Shown here in pieces: positions 6,965-16,524 of a stretch of DNA of 20,356 nt. The first letter of the stretch is position 1; each line of letters starts with the position of its first letter. A model generated the notes under the pieces. That model made no database searches and was not told the origin of the DNA. It saw only the letters and a program-made list of their open reading frames with translations. Both the position numbers and the translations under genes were made by a program. The stretch comes from Acidobacteriaceae bacterium (GTDB lineage Bacteria > Acidobacteriota > Terriglobia > Terriglobales > Acidobacteriaceae). The DNA lies in NCBI GenBank assembly GCA_031296355.1, contig JARLFX010000054.1, positions 1 to 20,356 on the forward strand, given 5' to 3'.

Positions 6965-9900
6965 GTGCCGCGCTGTGCAGTAACTATCAAAATATTTCGT
7001 ATAACGTATGCGCTGTTGGTTATCGTATTTCTCTGCAGCATCACAATTAAGGTTCATGGACAATCTGCTGCCGATGGCGGACTCGCCGGCACTGTGACCG
7101 ATGTGCGCGGTGCCGTGCTGGCTGATGTGGTAATTGTGGCGACGAACAAAGAGACTGCGGCGGAGATCAGCACGGGCAGCGATGCGCGTGGGCAATTCCA
7201 GCTTCCAGCCCTACTACCGGGCGAATACATGCTGCGCATTGTGGTGCCGGGTTTTGTGGTGTTGCAGGCAAGTGTTGGCGTGCATGTGGGCGAATTGGCG
7301 GTGGTGAGAGTGCGTCTGGCGCGGAAGAAGGCGCCGCATACAGAGGCCGGCACGCTTGTTGATCGTCCAATCAACGCAGCGAGTAGTGCGCCGTCCAGCC
7401 AGATCACGTTGCAGGAGATTCGCGCGCTGCCTGCTGATGGCAGACGCTGGCCGAGCCTGGCACTGGTGCTTCCGGGGGCGAGCCAGGATGCGCCGGGACG
7501 AGGCCTGATCTCCTTTCGCGGCATGCCATCGATTCTGAACAACAACCTGATCGATGGCGGCGACGACAACCAGGAGTTCTTCGCCACGAATCGCGGCCGC
7601 ACCCGCGCAGCGTATACATTCACCCAGGAATCAGTGCACGAGTTTCAGGTGTTGGCGTCAAACTACGCGCCGCAGTATGGCGGACCAGCGGGTGGTACAG
7701 TGAACATGGTCACGCGCTCCGGCGGTCAGTTGCTGCATGGCTCTGCGTTTTATTCGCTGCGCGATGATCGTCTGGCCGCGCACAATCCGTTCTCTACTGT
7801 TACATCGTTCAACATGACAACTGCAACTGCGTCGGTTTCTTTGGTAAAGCCGCTCGATGTGCGACAGCAATGGGGCGGCTCCATCAGCGGCCCGGCTACG
7901 GTCGCAGGGCGCAACTCTGTCTTTGGCGGCAAGCTCTTTTACTTCTATGCGTTCGATCAGCAGCATCATAATTTTCCTGCGGCATCCACGCCGCAAAGCC
8001 CGCAGTTTTACTCGCTGATCGCAAATCAGACAGCGCTGCTGCGGAACAATCGCGGGCTTACGACAGCAAAGATCAATGCTGCGCTCGGCTATCTCAGTTC
8101 GCTGGGTGGAACGCTTCCGCGGCAGGGCAACCAGACGGTGAACTTCCCCAAGCTGGATTGGGTGCGGGGGCGGCAGCATGCGAGCGTGCAGTACAACCGC
8201 ATGCGCTGGAACTCTCCTGCTGGCGTGCAGACGCAGGCAGTGGTGGCGCGCGGGCTTGCCAGTTTTGGCAATGACAATACCCGCGTGGATTCGGTGCTGG
8301 CGCGGTGGCAGGTAAGCATTGGGCCGCGAGTGATCCATGAATTGCGAGCACAATACAGCCGCGACTTTGAATCAGAGATCGCTCAGCAGCCGCTTGCGCA
8401 GGAACCCGCAACCGGGCCGGGAGGCTATGCGCCGCAGGTGCAGATCGCGCCGGATGGATTCACATTTGGCACGTCGCGCAGCATGAATCGTCAGGCTTAT
8501 CCAGACGAGCGCAGGCAGGAGATTGGCGATCGTCTTATGCTGGTTCGTCGCCATCATCTGGTGGGCGCGGGTTTCACCTTCAGCCATGTGGATGAGCGCA
8601 TTAGTAATTTGCTCGATGAAGAAGGAAGTTACAGCTACTTTCCGCGGTTGCTGTTCTCGAACGGCTTGGGGCAACCAAGTGGATTGGCGGACTGGATTAC
8701 CGATTTTAACTTCAGTGCGAATAACTATCCCAGTGGCGGTTGCTGGCCCGTCGAAGGCGGTTCGAAACACTATTTTTGTTATCGTGATTTTACCCAGGGA
8801 TTCGGTCCGCATGAGTCGCGCTTTGCGTTGCAGCAGTGGTCAGGTTATGTACAGGATGAGTGGCAATTGCTGCAGCGCGTGCATGTCAGTGTTGGCGTGC
8901 GGTATGAGTATGAGCAACTGCCTGTAGCGCAGCACCCAAATTCTGCGCTGGATGCAGCTTTTGGCAGCATTGGCAGCACCAGCACACTGCCGGCGGACCG
9001 CAACAACTTTGCGCCGCGGCTGGGCATTGCATGGAGTCCCGGGAACAACGGCCATACCGTATTGCGTGCTGGCTACGGCGTCTTTTACGGACGGGTTGCT
9101 GGAGCGACCGTGCGGAGCGCGCTCATGAACACGGCGGTCGCCAGCAATGGATTGCCCACCAGCGCATTCCACATTCGCATCATCCCCACTACGGAAGTGA
9201 CCTGCGGAACCGCAGGCACAGCGCCGTGCAGTTGCCCGCCGGGCAGCGGCGGCTTCGGCTATCCATGCACGTTCAGCAGTTTGCCCGTCGGTGTAGCGGC
9301 AGTGGCCAATACAACGTCTACCGTCTTCTTTGACCGCCGCTTTCGTCTGCCCATGATTCAGGAAGGCAGCTTCACCCTGGAGCATGAGTTTTCTCGCAGC
9401 ACCATCGTGACAGCGAGCTACCTGATGAGCCTGAGTAAACAGCTCCCGAATTTTGTGGATGTGAACATCGCACCCGCTACCGGACTCGCGGAGTTTCAAT
9501 CGCAGGGTGGGCCGTTCAACGGGCAGATATTCTTCGTTCCCAAATACGGCCCCACCTTGGCGAACCTCACGGGAAGGGTGAATGCAAATTTCGGCCCTGT
9601 CACCGACATACTCTCCAACGTGAGCGGCAGTTACAACGCTCTGACACTGCAAGCGCATAAGAAGCTGCGTACAGGCGTTGAGCTTCGTGTGCACTGGACA
9701 TGGTCCAAGGCTCTGGACTTTGGACAGAGCGGCGTAGCCGGCGTGGAGGAGAATGCGCAGTTCGATCCATTCCAAGTGCGGTACGACAAAGCCTTGTCAT
9801 CGCTGAACTATCCACACCGCATTGTGGTTAGCCTGGTGCTAGCGCCGAAGATAGCCGCCACAAGGCATTGGGTGCAGGTTGCCGCCAATGGCTGGCAACT

Positions 9901-10330
9901 CGTGCCGGTGTTTACTGAGACCAGTGGGCGTGGCTACAGCTACCATATTCGCGGTGGCACAGCGCTGAACGGCGGGCGACTCAGCATCAATGGGTCAGGC
10001 GGCGCAGACTACCTGCCTTCGGTTGGCCGCAACACACTCCGTCTGCCGGACACGACCAACCTGAATCTGCGCTTGGCGCGCCACGGCAAGGTAGGCAGCA
10101 GAGTTCAACTCTGGTGGTCGGCGGAGCTTTTCAATGCGCTGAACCATACCAACTATTCGCGGGTGAACACCACGGCTTACGATGTTGGCCCAGCCACGGT
10201 GGGGGGTACGCAACTGATCTTTCAAAGTGCCGCGGTAAACCCGGTCACGCCCTTTGGCCAGTTCACCGGCGCAGCCACGTCGCTCACGCGTGAGCGGCAG
10301 GTGCAGTTCTCTATCCGCGCTGAGTTCTGA
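6965..10330 (+). CDS. Oar-like TonB-dependent outer-membrane receptor 2
   Basis: The 1121-residue protein (from GTG 6965) is a diverged paralog of the preceding receptor. Its signal peptide has a basic start (PRCAVTIKIFR), a hydrophobic core (ALLVIVFLCSI) and a probable cut at VHG|Q near residue 32. A carboxypeptidase-regulatory-like domain (about 38-120, GLAGTVTDVRGAVLADVVIV) and a plug-like region (about 145-265, ISFRGMPSILNNNLIDGG) precede a long beta-barrel ending in Phe. Segments match receptor 1 closely, for example PKLDW, WNSPAGVQT and FTQGFGP. Six mature cysteines lie in two clusters: 593/605 and 747/755/757/768. The C-x11-C at 593-605 is conserved in receptor 1. Substrate unknown. 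A TTG at 6854 would add 37 residues ahead of the signal peptide and is less likely. Confidence 0.9.
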   Translation: MPRCAVTIKIFRITYALLVIVFLCSITIKVHGQSAADGGLAGTVTDVRGAVLADVVIVATNKETAAEISTGSDARGQFQLPALLPGEYMLRIVVPGFVVLQASVGVHVGELAVVRVRLARKKAPHTEAGTLVDRPINAASSAPSSQITLQEIRALPADGRRWPSLALVLPGASQDAPGRGLISFRGMPSILNNNLIDGGDDNQEFFATNRGRTRAAYTFTQESVHEFQVLASNYAPQYGGPAGGTVNMVTRSGGQLLHGSAFYSLRDDRLAAHNPFSTVTSFNMTTATASVSLVKPLDVRQQWGGSISGPATVAGRNSVFGGKLFYFYAFDQQHHNFPAASTPQSPQFYSLIANQTALLRNNRGLTTAKINAALGYLSSLGGTLPRQGNQTVNFPKLDWVRGRQHASVQYNRMRWNSPAGVQTQAVVARGLASFGNDNTRVDSVLARWQVSIGPRVIHELRAQYSRDFESEIAQQPLAQEPATGPGGYAPQVQIAPDGFTFGTSRSMNRQAYPDERRQEIGDRLMLVRRHHLVGAGFTFSHVDERISNLLDEEGSYSYFPRLLFSNGLGQPSGLADWITDFNFSANNYPSGGCWPVEGGSKHYFCYRDFTQGFGPHESRFALQQWSGYVQDEWQLLQRVHVSVGVRYEYEQLPVAQHPNSALDAAFGSIGSTSTLPADRNNFAPRLGIAWSPGNNGHTVLRAGYGVFYGRVAGATVRSALMNTAVASNGLPTSAFHIRIIPTTEVTCGTAGTAPCSCPPGSGGFGYPCTFSSLPVGVAAVANTTSTVFFDRRFRLPMIQEGSFTLEHEFSRSTIVTASYLMSLSKQLPNFVDVNIAPATGLAEFQSQGGPFNGQIFFVPKYGPTLANLTGRVNANFGPVTDILSNVSGSYNALTLQAHKKLRTGVELRVHWTWSKALDFGQSGVAGVEENAQFDPFQVRYDKALSSLNYPHRIVVSLVLAPKIAATRHWVQVAANGWQLVPVFTETSGRGYSYHIRGGTALNGGRLSINGSGGADYLPSVGRNTLRLPDTTNLNLRLARHGKVGSRVQLWWSAELFNALNHTNYSRVNTTAYDVGPATVGGTQLIFQSAAVNPVTPFGQFTGAATSLTRERQVQFSIRAEF

Positions 10331-10443
10331 ACGAACTTTCATTGACAGCATCAAATCGCTCCAGGTTCTCTCTCACGGTAGGCCGCGCTTGTGCATCCTA
10401 TGGATACGCAAGCTAAATTGCCGTTGCATACAAAGTAAAAATC

Positions 10444-11415
10444 ATGATCCCTCAGCACCCCGGTTATTATCTGGTTGGCCTTTTGCTGTTTTGCACTGCC
10501 GTTGGATTGCCGCTGCCAGCCTCAATCGGGCTGTTGCTGGCCGGGGCTGCTGTGGCGCACCACATCATGAATCCCGCTGCCGTCGCACTGACTGCGATCG
10601 GCGCTGCGTTTCTGGGCGATACCGTTCTCTTCTTTGCGGGCCGCTACTCCGGCTGGTGGCTGCTGGCGACTATCTGCCGGCTTTCCGCAAATCCGGAGAC
10701 ATGCTTCTTTCGCTCGGCAGATTATTTCTACCGGCGCGGAGCCAGGGTGCTGCTGTTTGCGAAGTTTCTCCCGGGCCTGGGTTCGCTGGCCGCGCCTCTG
10801 GCTGGAAGCCTGAAGATGCGTTACAGCCGTTTTGCCCGCCTGGATCTCTTCAACGCAACGGCATACTGCATGGTCTGGTTGACAGCGGGAGTTCTTTTGC
10901 ACCGGTTCGTCACCCAGATTGAAGTGGCTGTGGTGACTGCGGGGCACCTGCTGGCAATCGTCATCGGACTGCTGCTGGCGATTTATGCAGGATTCATCAT
11001 CGCGGCCAGCGTCAGTGCGCGACGTTACCGCCTGCTTGAGCGTGTCTCCGTTGAAGACGTCGCACGCCGGATGGAGGAGTGCGATCTCGACCGCCTGGTC
11101 ATCATCGCCGATGTTCGCAGCCATGGCTACTACGATCCCGGTATGCAGCGCATTAAGAACTCCATCCGGCTGGAGCCAAATCGGCTGACAATAGAATTCG
11201 CTGCATTGCGCGAGTTTATGCAGCCGGAGTGCGAGATCTTTGTGTACTGCAGTTGCGCTCGCGAATCGACCAGCGCCCGTGTTGCTCACCAGCTGGCGCA
11301 GCAGGATTGCAAGGTGAAGATCATTCAGGGCGGCCTGCGGGCTTGGGTGAAGGGTGGCTATCCAGTGGAGCCGGTTCCACCCGGCGATGTCGAGCACCTG
11401 CCCTGCTTCGACTAG
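10444..11415 (+). CDS. DedA-family membrane protein fused to a rhodanese domain
   Basis: The protein has 323 residues. Residues 1-195 are a DedA/VTT (SNARE-associated) membrane domain with hydrophobic segments near 8-36, 45-67, 102-123, 137-157 and 165-190. It includes FLGDTVLFFAGRYSG (57-70) and the FAKFLPGLGSLAAPLAG loop (105-121), which resembles the F-x-R-hh-P-G motif. Residues 200-310 are a cytoplasmic rhodanese-like domain with IADVR (221-225), active-site loop YCSCARESTSARVA (268-281, likely catalytic Cys269) and GGLRAWVKGGYPV (296-308). DedA proteins act in lipid-carrier flippase and proton-motive-force functions; rhodaneses move sulfane sulfur. The joint role of the fusion is unknown. 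The PLPAS segment near residue 24 lacks the acidic residue seen in E. coli DedA proteins. The ribosome binding site is weak. It stands 113 bases after receptor 2. Confidence 0.88.
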   Translation: MIPQHPGYYLVGLLLFCTAVGLPLPASIGLLLAGAAVAHHIMNPAAVALTAIGAAFLGDTVLFFAGRYSGWWLLATICRLSANPETCFFRSADYFYRRGARVLLFAKFLPGLGSLAAPLAGSLKMRYSRFARLDLFNATAYCMVWLTAGVLLHRFVTQIEVAVVTAGHLLAIVIGLLLAIYAGFIIAASVSARRYRLLERVSVEDVARRMEECDLDRLVIIADVRSHGYYDPGMQRIKNSIRLEPNRLTIEFAALREFMQPECEIFVYCSCARESTSARVAHQLAQQDCKVKIIQGGLRAWVKGGYPVEPVPPGDVEHLPCFD

Positions 11416-11496
11416 CCTAAAATTGCATCATCACCAGGGGGTCTGCATCTAAACAGGTGTAGCTCTTTCCACGCCATTTTTTATCAGGAGATTTCC

Positions 11497-12552
11497 ATGC
11501 ATTCTCACGGCTATGCTGCCCTATCGAAATCCACCCCCCTTGAGCCCTTCCAGTTTGAGCGCCGTGAGCCCGGCCCGACGGACATCGTGATCACCATCAA
11601 ATTCTGTGGCGTCTGTCACTCTGACATTCACCAGACCCGCGACGAGTGGGGCGGTTCGCTCTTCCCCATGGTCCCCGGCCACGAGATCGTCGGCGAAGTC
11701 ACCGCCGTTGGCAACCGGGTCACCAAGTTCAAAGTCGGCGACCTCGCCGGGGTCGGCTGCATGGTTGATTCCTGCGGCCACTGCGTCAGCTGTAAAGCGG
11801 GCGACGAACAGTTCTGCCAGAACGGCACCGTCTTCACCTACAACAGCAAAGACAAGCAGAGCGATCTGGTGCAGGGTGGATACTCCAACAACATCGTCGT
11901 CACCGAAGCCTTCGCGCTCAAGCTCTCCTCCAAACTCGATCTCGCCGCCACCGCGCCCTTGCTCTGCGCCGGCATCACCACCTACTCGCCCATCAAAGCC
12001 GCAGGCGTAAAGCCCGGCCAGAAGGTCGGCGTAGTCGGTCTCGGCGGCCTCGGCCACATGGGCCTCAAGTTTGCCCATTCGTTCGGCGCCAAAGTCACGC
12101 AGTTCACCACCTCGCTCAGCAAGAAGGACGATGCCCTCCGCCTCGGCGCAGACGAAGTCATCCTCTCCAAAGACCCCGCCGCCATGGCCGCCGCTGCCGG
12201 CACCTTCGACTTCATCCTCGATACCGTCTCCGCGCCGCACGATATGAACCAGTACCTCGCTCTGCTCAAGCCGCGTGGCCGCTACACCATCGTCGGCGTG
12301 CCGGACCAGCCCATGTCCGTCTCAGCCTTCTCGGTGATCGCGGGAAACAAGAGCCTCGGCGGCTCAATGATTGGCGGCATCGCCGAGACCCAGGAGATGC
12401 TGGACTACTGCGCCGAACACGGCATCGTCTCCGACATCGAACTCATCCCCATGCAGAAGATCAACGAAGCCTACACCCGCGTCGTCAAGAGCGATGTGAA
12501 GTACCGCTTTGTGATCGACATGAACACGCTGGGCCAGTCAAAAACCCGCTAA
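11497..12552 (+). CDS. Zinc-dependent NAD(P)H alcohol dehydrogenase, YahK/CAD family
   Basis: At 351 residues this medium-chain dehydrogenase closely resembles E. coli YahK (Ahr), an NADPH-dependent aldehyde reductase, along its whole length. Catalytic zinc ligands are likely Cys40 (GVCHSD), His62 (GHE) and Cys157 (PLLCAGITTYSP). The structural zinc site is C93-x2-C96-x2-C99-x7-C107. The cofactor motif GLGGLGHMG is at 181-189 and GSMIGGIAETQEMLDYC lies near the C-terminus. It probably reduces aldehydes in the cytoplasm; the natural substrate is not visible. AGGAG (11486-11490) sits 6 bases before the ATG. Leucine codons here are mostly CTC, unlike the neighbouring receptor and alr genes, where CTG dominates. 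mnmG starts 11 bases after the stop, so co-transcription is possible. Confidence 0.93.
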   Translation: MHSHGYAALSKSTPLEPFQFERREPGPTDIVITIKFCGVCHSDIHQTRDEWGGSLFPMVPGHEIVGEVTAVGNRVTKFKVGDLAGVGCMVDSCGHCVSCKAGDEQFCQNGTVFTYNSKDKQSDLVQGGYSNNIVVTEAFALKLSSKLDLAATAPLLCAGITTYSPIKAAGVKPGQKVGVVGLGGLGHMGLKFAHSFGAKVTQFTTSLSKKDDALRLGADEVILSKDPAAMAAAAGTFDFILDTVSAPHDMNQYLALLKPRGRYTIVGVPDQPMSVSAFSVIAGNKSLGGSMIGGIAETQEMLDYCAEHGIVSDIELIPMQKINEAYTRVVKSDVKYRFVIDMNTLGQSKTR

Positions 12553-12563
12553 AATAGGGATTG

Positions 12564-14540
12564 ATGGCCTTCTCCGAACACTTTGACATTCTGGTTGTGG
12601 GCGCGGGCCACGCCGGCTGCGAAGCCGCCGTGGCCGCAGCGCGCATGGGCCTGCGCACAGCTATCTTCACCCTCAATCTCGACCTCATCGCGCAGATGTC
12701 CTGCAACCCCGCCATCGGCGGCATCGCCAAGGGCCATCTCGTCCGCGAAGTTGACGCGCTCGGCGGCGTTATGGGCGAAGTAGCCGACACAGTCGGCATC
12801 CAGTTCCGCCTGCTCAACACCTCGCGCGGCCCCGCCGTGTGGTCGCCCCGCGCCCAGTGCGACAAAGCCCAATACCGCGTGAAGATGCGCGAGATGCTCG
12901 AAGCGCAGCCCAACCTCTTCATCAAACAGGCCGAAGTCGTCGACCTCATCGTCGAAAGCGACACCGACACCCGCGTGGTGCGCGGAGTGAAGCTGCGCGA
13001 TGGCCGCTCCATCACCGCCAGCGCCGTGATCGTCACCACCGGCACATTTCTCAACGGCCTCATCCACTGCGGCGAAGAGAGCTACACCGCTGGCCGCAGC
13101 GGCGAACCCGCCGCCGTCCTCCTCGGCGAATCCCTCAAGCGGCTCGGCCTGCGCGAATGCCGCCTCAAGACCGGCACGCCGCCGCGTCTCGACGGACGCA
13201 CCATCGACTGGAGCAAGTTTGAAGAGCAGCCGGGTGACTCCGACCCCACTCCGTTCAGCTTCCGCTCCATCAGCCACGCCGGCGAGCGCTGGACGCCGCC
13301 GCAGCGCCAGATCAGCTGCCACATCGCATACACCACGCCGGAGACGCTGCGTCTCATCCGCGAAAACGTCCACCGCTCGCCCATGTTCAGCGGCCAGATT
13401 GAGGGCATCGGCCCGCGCTACTGCCCGTCCATCGAAGACAAGATCGTCCGCTTCCCGGATAAGACGCAGCACCAGTTCTTCCTTGAGCCAGAGGGCCTCA
13501 ACACGCACGAGGTCTACATCAACGGCATGAGCACATCGCTCCCCATGGACGTGCAGCACGCCATGGTGCGCAGCATTGCGGGCCTGGAAAACGCCGAGAT
13601 GCTGCGACCGGGATATGCGATTGAGTATGACGCCATCGATCCCACCGAGCTCGACCGTTCCCTGCGCGTGAAGAGCATCGCCGGGCTCTACCTCGCCGGA
13701 CAGATCAACGGCACCTCCGGCTACGAAGAGGCAGCCTGCCAGGGGCTGATGGCTGGCATCAACGCCGCCCGCAGCGTACGCGGCGAAGCCCCCTTCACCC
13801 TCGACCGCACCGAAGCCTACATCGGCGTGCTCATTGACGATCTCATCAGCAAAGGCACCAACGAGCCTTACCGCATGTTCACCTCGCGCGCGGAATTTCG
13901 TCTGCACCTGCGCATCGACAACGCCGACCGCCGCCTCACTCCGCACGGCCGTGCGTTGGGTTTGATTGACGACGCCGCGTGGCAGCAGTACGAAGCCCGC
14001 CAGCAGCGCGCCGCATGGCTGGAAAAGATGCTGGAGCAGCGGGTCAGCGGGTCAGCGAGTCAGCAAGTCAGCGAGATTACCGGCATTGATGTTGGCGCAG
14101 TGCGGTCGCAGACGTATGCGCAACTGCTGCGGCGGCCCGAGATCACGATTGAGCCGCTTGTCCCTGCCCTGCGCTCCATCATCGCCGGGCAGACCGCGCA
14201 GCTGGACTACTTCAACAGCTTCCGCGAAGCGCTTGCTCTCCCGCTCTCATCCGCCGTGCGCAATGAATTGAAGTCGGTAGAGACGGAGATCAAATTCTCC
14301 GGCTACCTGCAGCAGCAGCGCCGCAGCATGGAGCGCATGAAGCAGGCCGAGATGCGCGAGATCCCCGCCTGGTTCGACTATGCCAACATCAGCGGCCTCT
14401 CGCGCGAGATGCAGGAGAAACTAACCCGTGTCCGCCCGCAGACGCTCGGTCAGGCCAGCGGCATCCCCGGCGTCACTCCGGCGGCGGTTTCTCTCATTAA
14501 TATCTTTATTGAGATTCAGGCGCGCAAACAGACCGCGTGA
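12564..14540 (+). CDS. mnmG: tRNA uridine-5-carboxymethylaminomethyl modification enzyme MnmG (GidA)
   Basis: MnmG binds FAD and, with the GTPase MnmE, modifies the wobble uridine (U34) of several tRNAs. The 658-residue protein starts with the FAD-binding motif GAGHAGCE (13-20) and has the family stretches [23 protein letters not shown] and [17 protein letters not shown]. The family C-terminal domain follows ([15 protein letters not shown], then [21 protein letters not shown]). ATG 12564 is chosen; a TTG just before it (12561) would add one residue. AGGGA is only 3 bases upstream, so initiation looks weak. The protein is a little longer than usual (about 620-630), partly from a serine-rich insertion near residues 492-506 coded by an octamer tandem repeat. 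MnmE is not in the window. Confidence 0.96.
   Translation: MAFSEHFDILVVGAGHAGCEAAVAAARMGLRTAIFTLNLDLIAQMSCNPAIGGIAKGHLVREVDALGGVMGEVADTVGIQFRLLNTSRGPAVWSPRAQCDKAQYRVKMREMLEAQPNLFIKQAEVVDLIVESDTDTRVVRGVKLRDGRSITASAVIVTTGTFLNGLIHCGEESYTAGRSGEPAAVLLGESLKRLGLRECRLKTGTPPRLDGRTIDWSKFEEQPGDSDPTPFSFRSISHAGERWTPPQRQISCHIAYTTPETLRLIRENVHRSPMFSGQIEGIGPRYCPSIEDKIVRFPDKTQHQFFLEPEGLNTHEVYINGMSTSLPMDVQHAMVRSIAGLENAEMLRPGYAIEYDAIDPTELDRSLRVKSIAGLYLAGQINGTSGYEEAACQGLMAGINAARSVRGEAPFTLDRTEAYIGVLIDDLISKGTNEPYRMFTSRAEFRLHLRIDNADRRLTPHGRALGLIDDAAWQQYEARQQRAAWLEKMLEQRVSGSASQQVSEITGIDVGAVRSQTYAQLLRRPEITIEPLVPALRSIIAGQTAQLDYFNSFREALALPLSSAVRNELKSVETEIKFSGYLQQQRRSMERMKQAEMREIPAWFDYANISGLSREMQEKLTRVRPQTLGQASGIPGVTPAAVSLINIFIEIQARKQTA
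14043..14074 (+). repeat. Octanucleotide tandem repeat inside mnmG
   Basis: Four tandem copies of GTCAGCRR (GTCAGC at 14043, 14051, 14059 and 14067) encode [11 protein letters not shown] starting at codon 494. The unit is 8 bases, so gain or loss of one unit shifts the frame, while three units (24 bases) keep it. The current frame is intact. The segment falls between the FAD/insertion domains and the C-terminal domain, where MnmG proteins vary. Confidence 0.85.
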
Positions 14541-14565
14541 CATTCAGCGCTCTGCCTGCGCAGCA

Positions 14566-14865
14566 CTACTGCGTGATCGTTCCCTCGGCATCATCCGTCG
14601 GCGAATCCATTTCCGCGTCAAACCCATCGCGCAGCTGGTCCAGAAAATCCTCCACATCGATGGCTTCGTCCTGCATCGCGTGCGCGTTGGCGATATGCTG
14701 CGCCAGGTCGGCCAGCATCATTCCCCAGTAGGCCGGATCGTCCCACACCCCGGTACGGATGCTCACATGCTGGTTCTGCTCCGCAATCCACACGCGGATC
14801 AGCTCGAACGAGGTTTTGTCGCGCTGGGCGACGGGCGGGATATCCAGAAATTTGTTTGCGGCCAT
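14566..14865 (-). CDS. DUF5076 domain protein
   Basis: The 99-residue protein contains the DUF5076 pattern: FELIRVWIAEQNQHVSIRTG (about 20-39) followed by WDDPAYWGMMLADLAQHIANAHA (about 41-63), then an acidic C-terminus. The function of this family is not known; it has no signal peptide or membrane segment and is probably cytosolic. I start it at ATG 14865 (MAANKFLDIPP), which fits family length. The frame is open to 15060, but the extra 65 residues overlap dnaB's start and look non-coding. An AAGGA lies about 12 bases upstream. It converges on mnmG (25-base gap) and is divergent from dnaB across a 184-base spacer. Confidence 0.8.
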   Translation of the reverse strand: MAANKFLDIPPVAQRDKTSFELIRVWIAEQNQHVSIRTGVWDDPAYWGMMLADLAQHIANAHAMQDEAIDVEDFLDQLRDGFDAEMDSPTDDAEGTITQ

Positions 14866-14921
14866 GGGCTTAGAAGGTCCTTTGCTGTGAGCTGCAAATA
14901 GAATATGCCCGCTTTTGCACT

Positions 14922-14940
14922 CAATCCACAGGTATCCACA
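14922..14940 (+). promoter_or_regulatory. Two DnaA-box-like repeats upstream of dnaB
   Basis: CAATCCACA (14922-14930) and GTATCCACA (14932-14940) share ATCCACA in direct orientation at 10-base spacing, one helical turn. They differ from the DnaA box TTATCCACA by two and one bases, and a weaker ATCCGCA follows at 14943. They lie 110-128 bases before the dnaB start and 57-75 bases before the DUF5076 start. DnaA control of dnaB is an inference; the boxes could be chance. Confidence 0.4.
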
Positions 14941-15049
14941 AAATCCGCAGGGTACTTTCGCTTCGCGCGGGACTATTCTGAGCAAGTCCCTCGTGCATTC
15001 ACTGCTCTGAACTTGCGACAATAGAGTTACGGCGGCACAGCGTTCAACT

Positions 15050-16453
<1,404 letters not shown>

Positions 16454-16463
16454 TTTCACTCAC

Positions 16464-16498
16464 AAAATGGGCTGCACCAACTTGCGCCGGTGCAGCCC
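16464..16498. terminator. Bidirectional hairpin between dnaB and the SGNH hydrolase gene
   Basis: GGGCTGCACC (16469-16478) pairs perfectly with GGTGCAGCCC (16489-16498) across a 10-base loop. Read on the minus strand the stem is followed by ATTTTGTG, a short T run, so termination is most likely for the leftward gene. On the plus strand no T tract follows directly, but the 10-bp stem 15 bases past the dnaB stop probably also limits read-through. Confidence 0.75.
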
Positions 16499-16524
16499 CG
16501 CCAGTGTTTCAAAGTGTGCCGCCG

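Noticed and set aside
12549..13946. 465-codon antisense open frame opposite mnmG
   Set aside because: Low-complexity Ala/Gly/Val composition typical of the complement of a GC-rich gene; mnmG is unmistakable.
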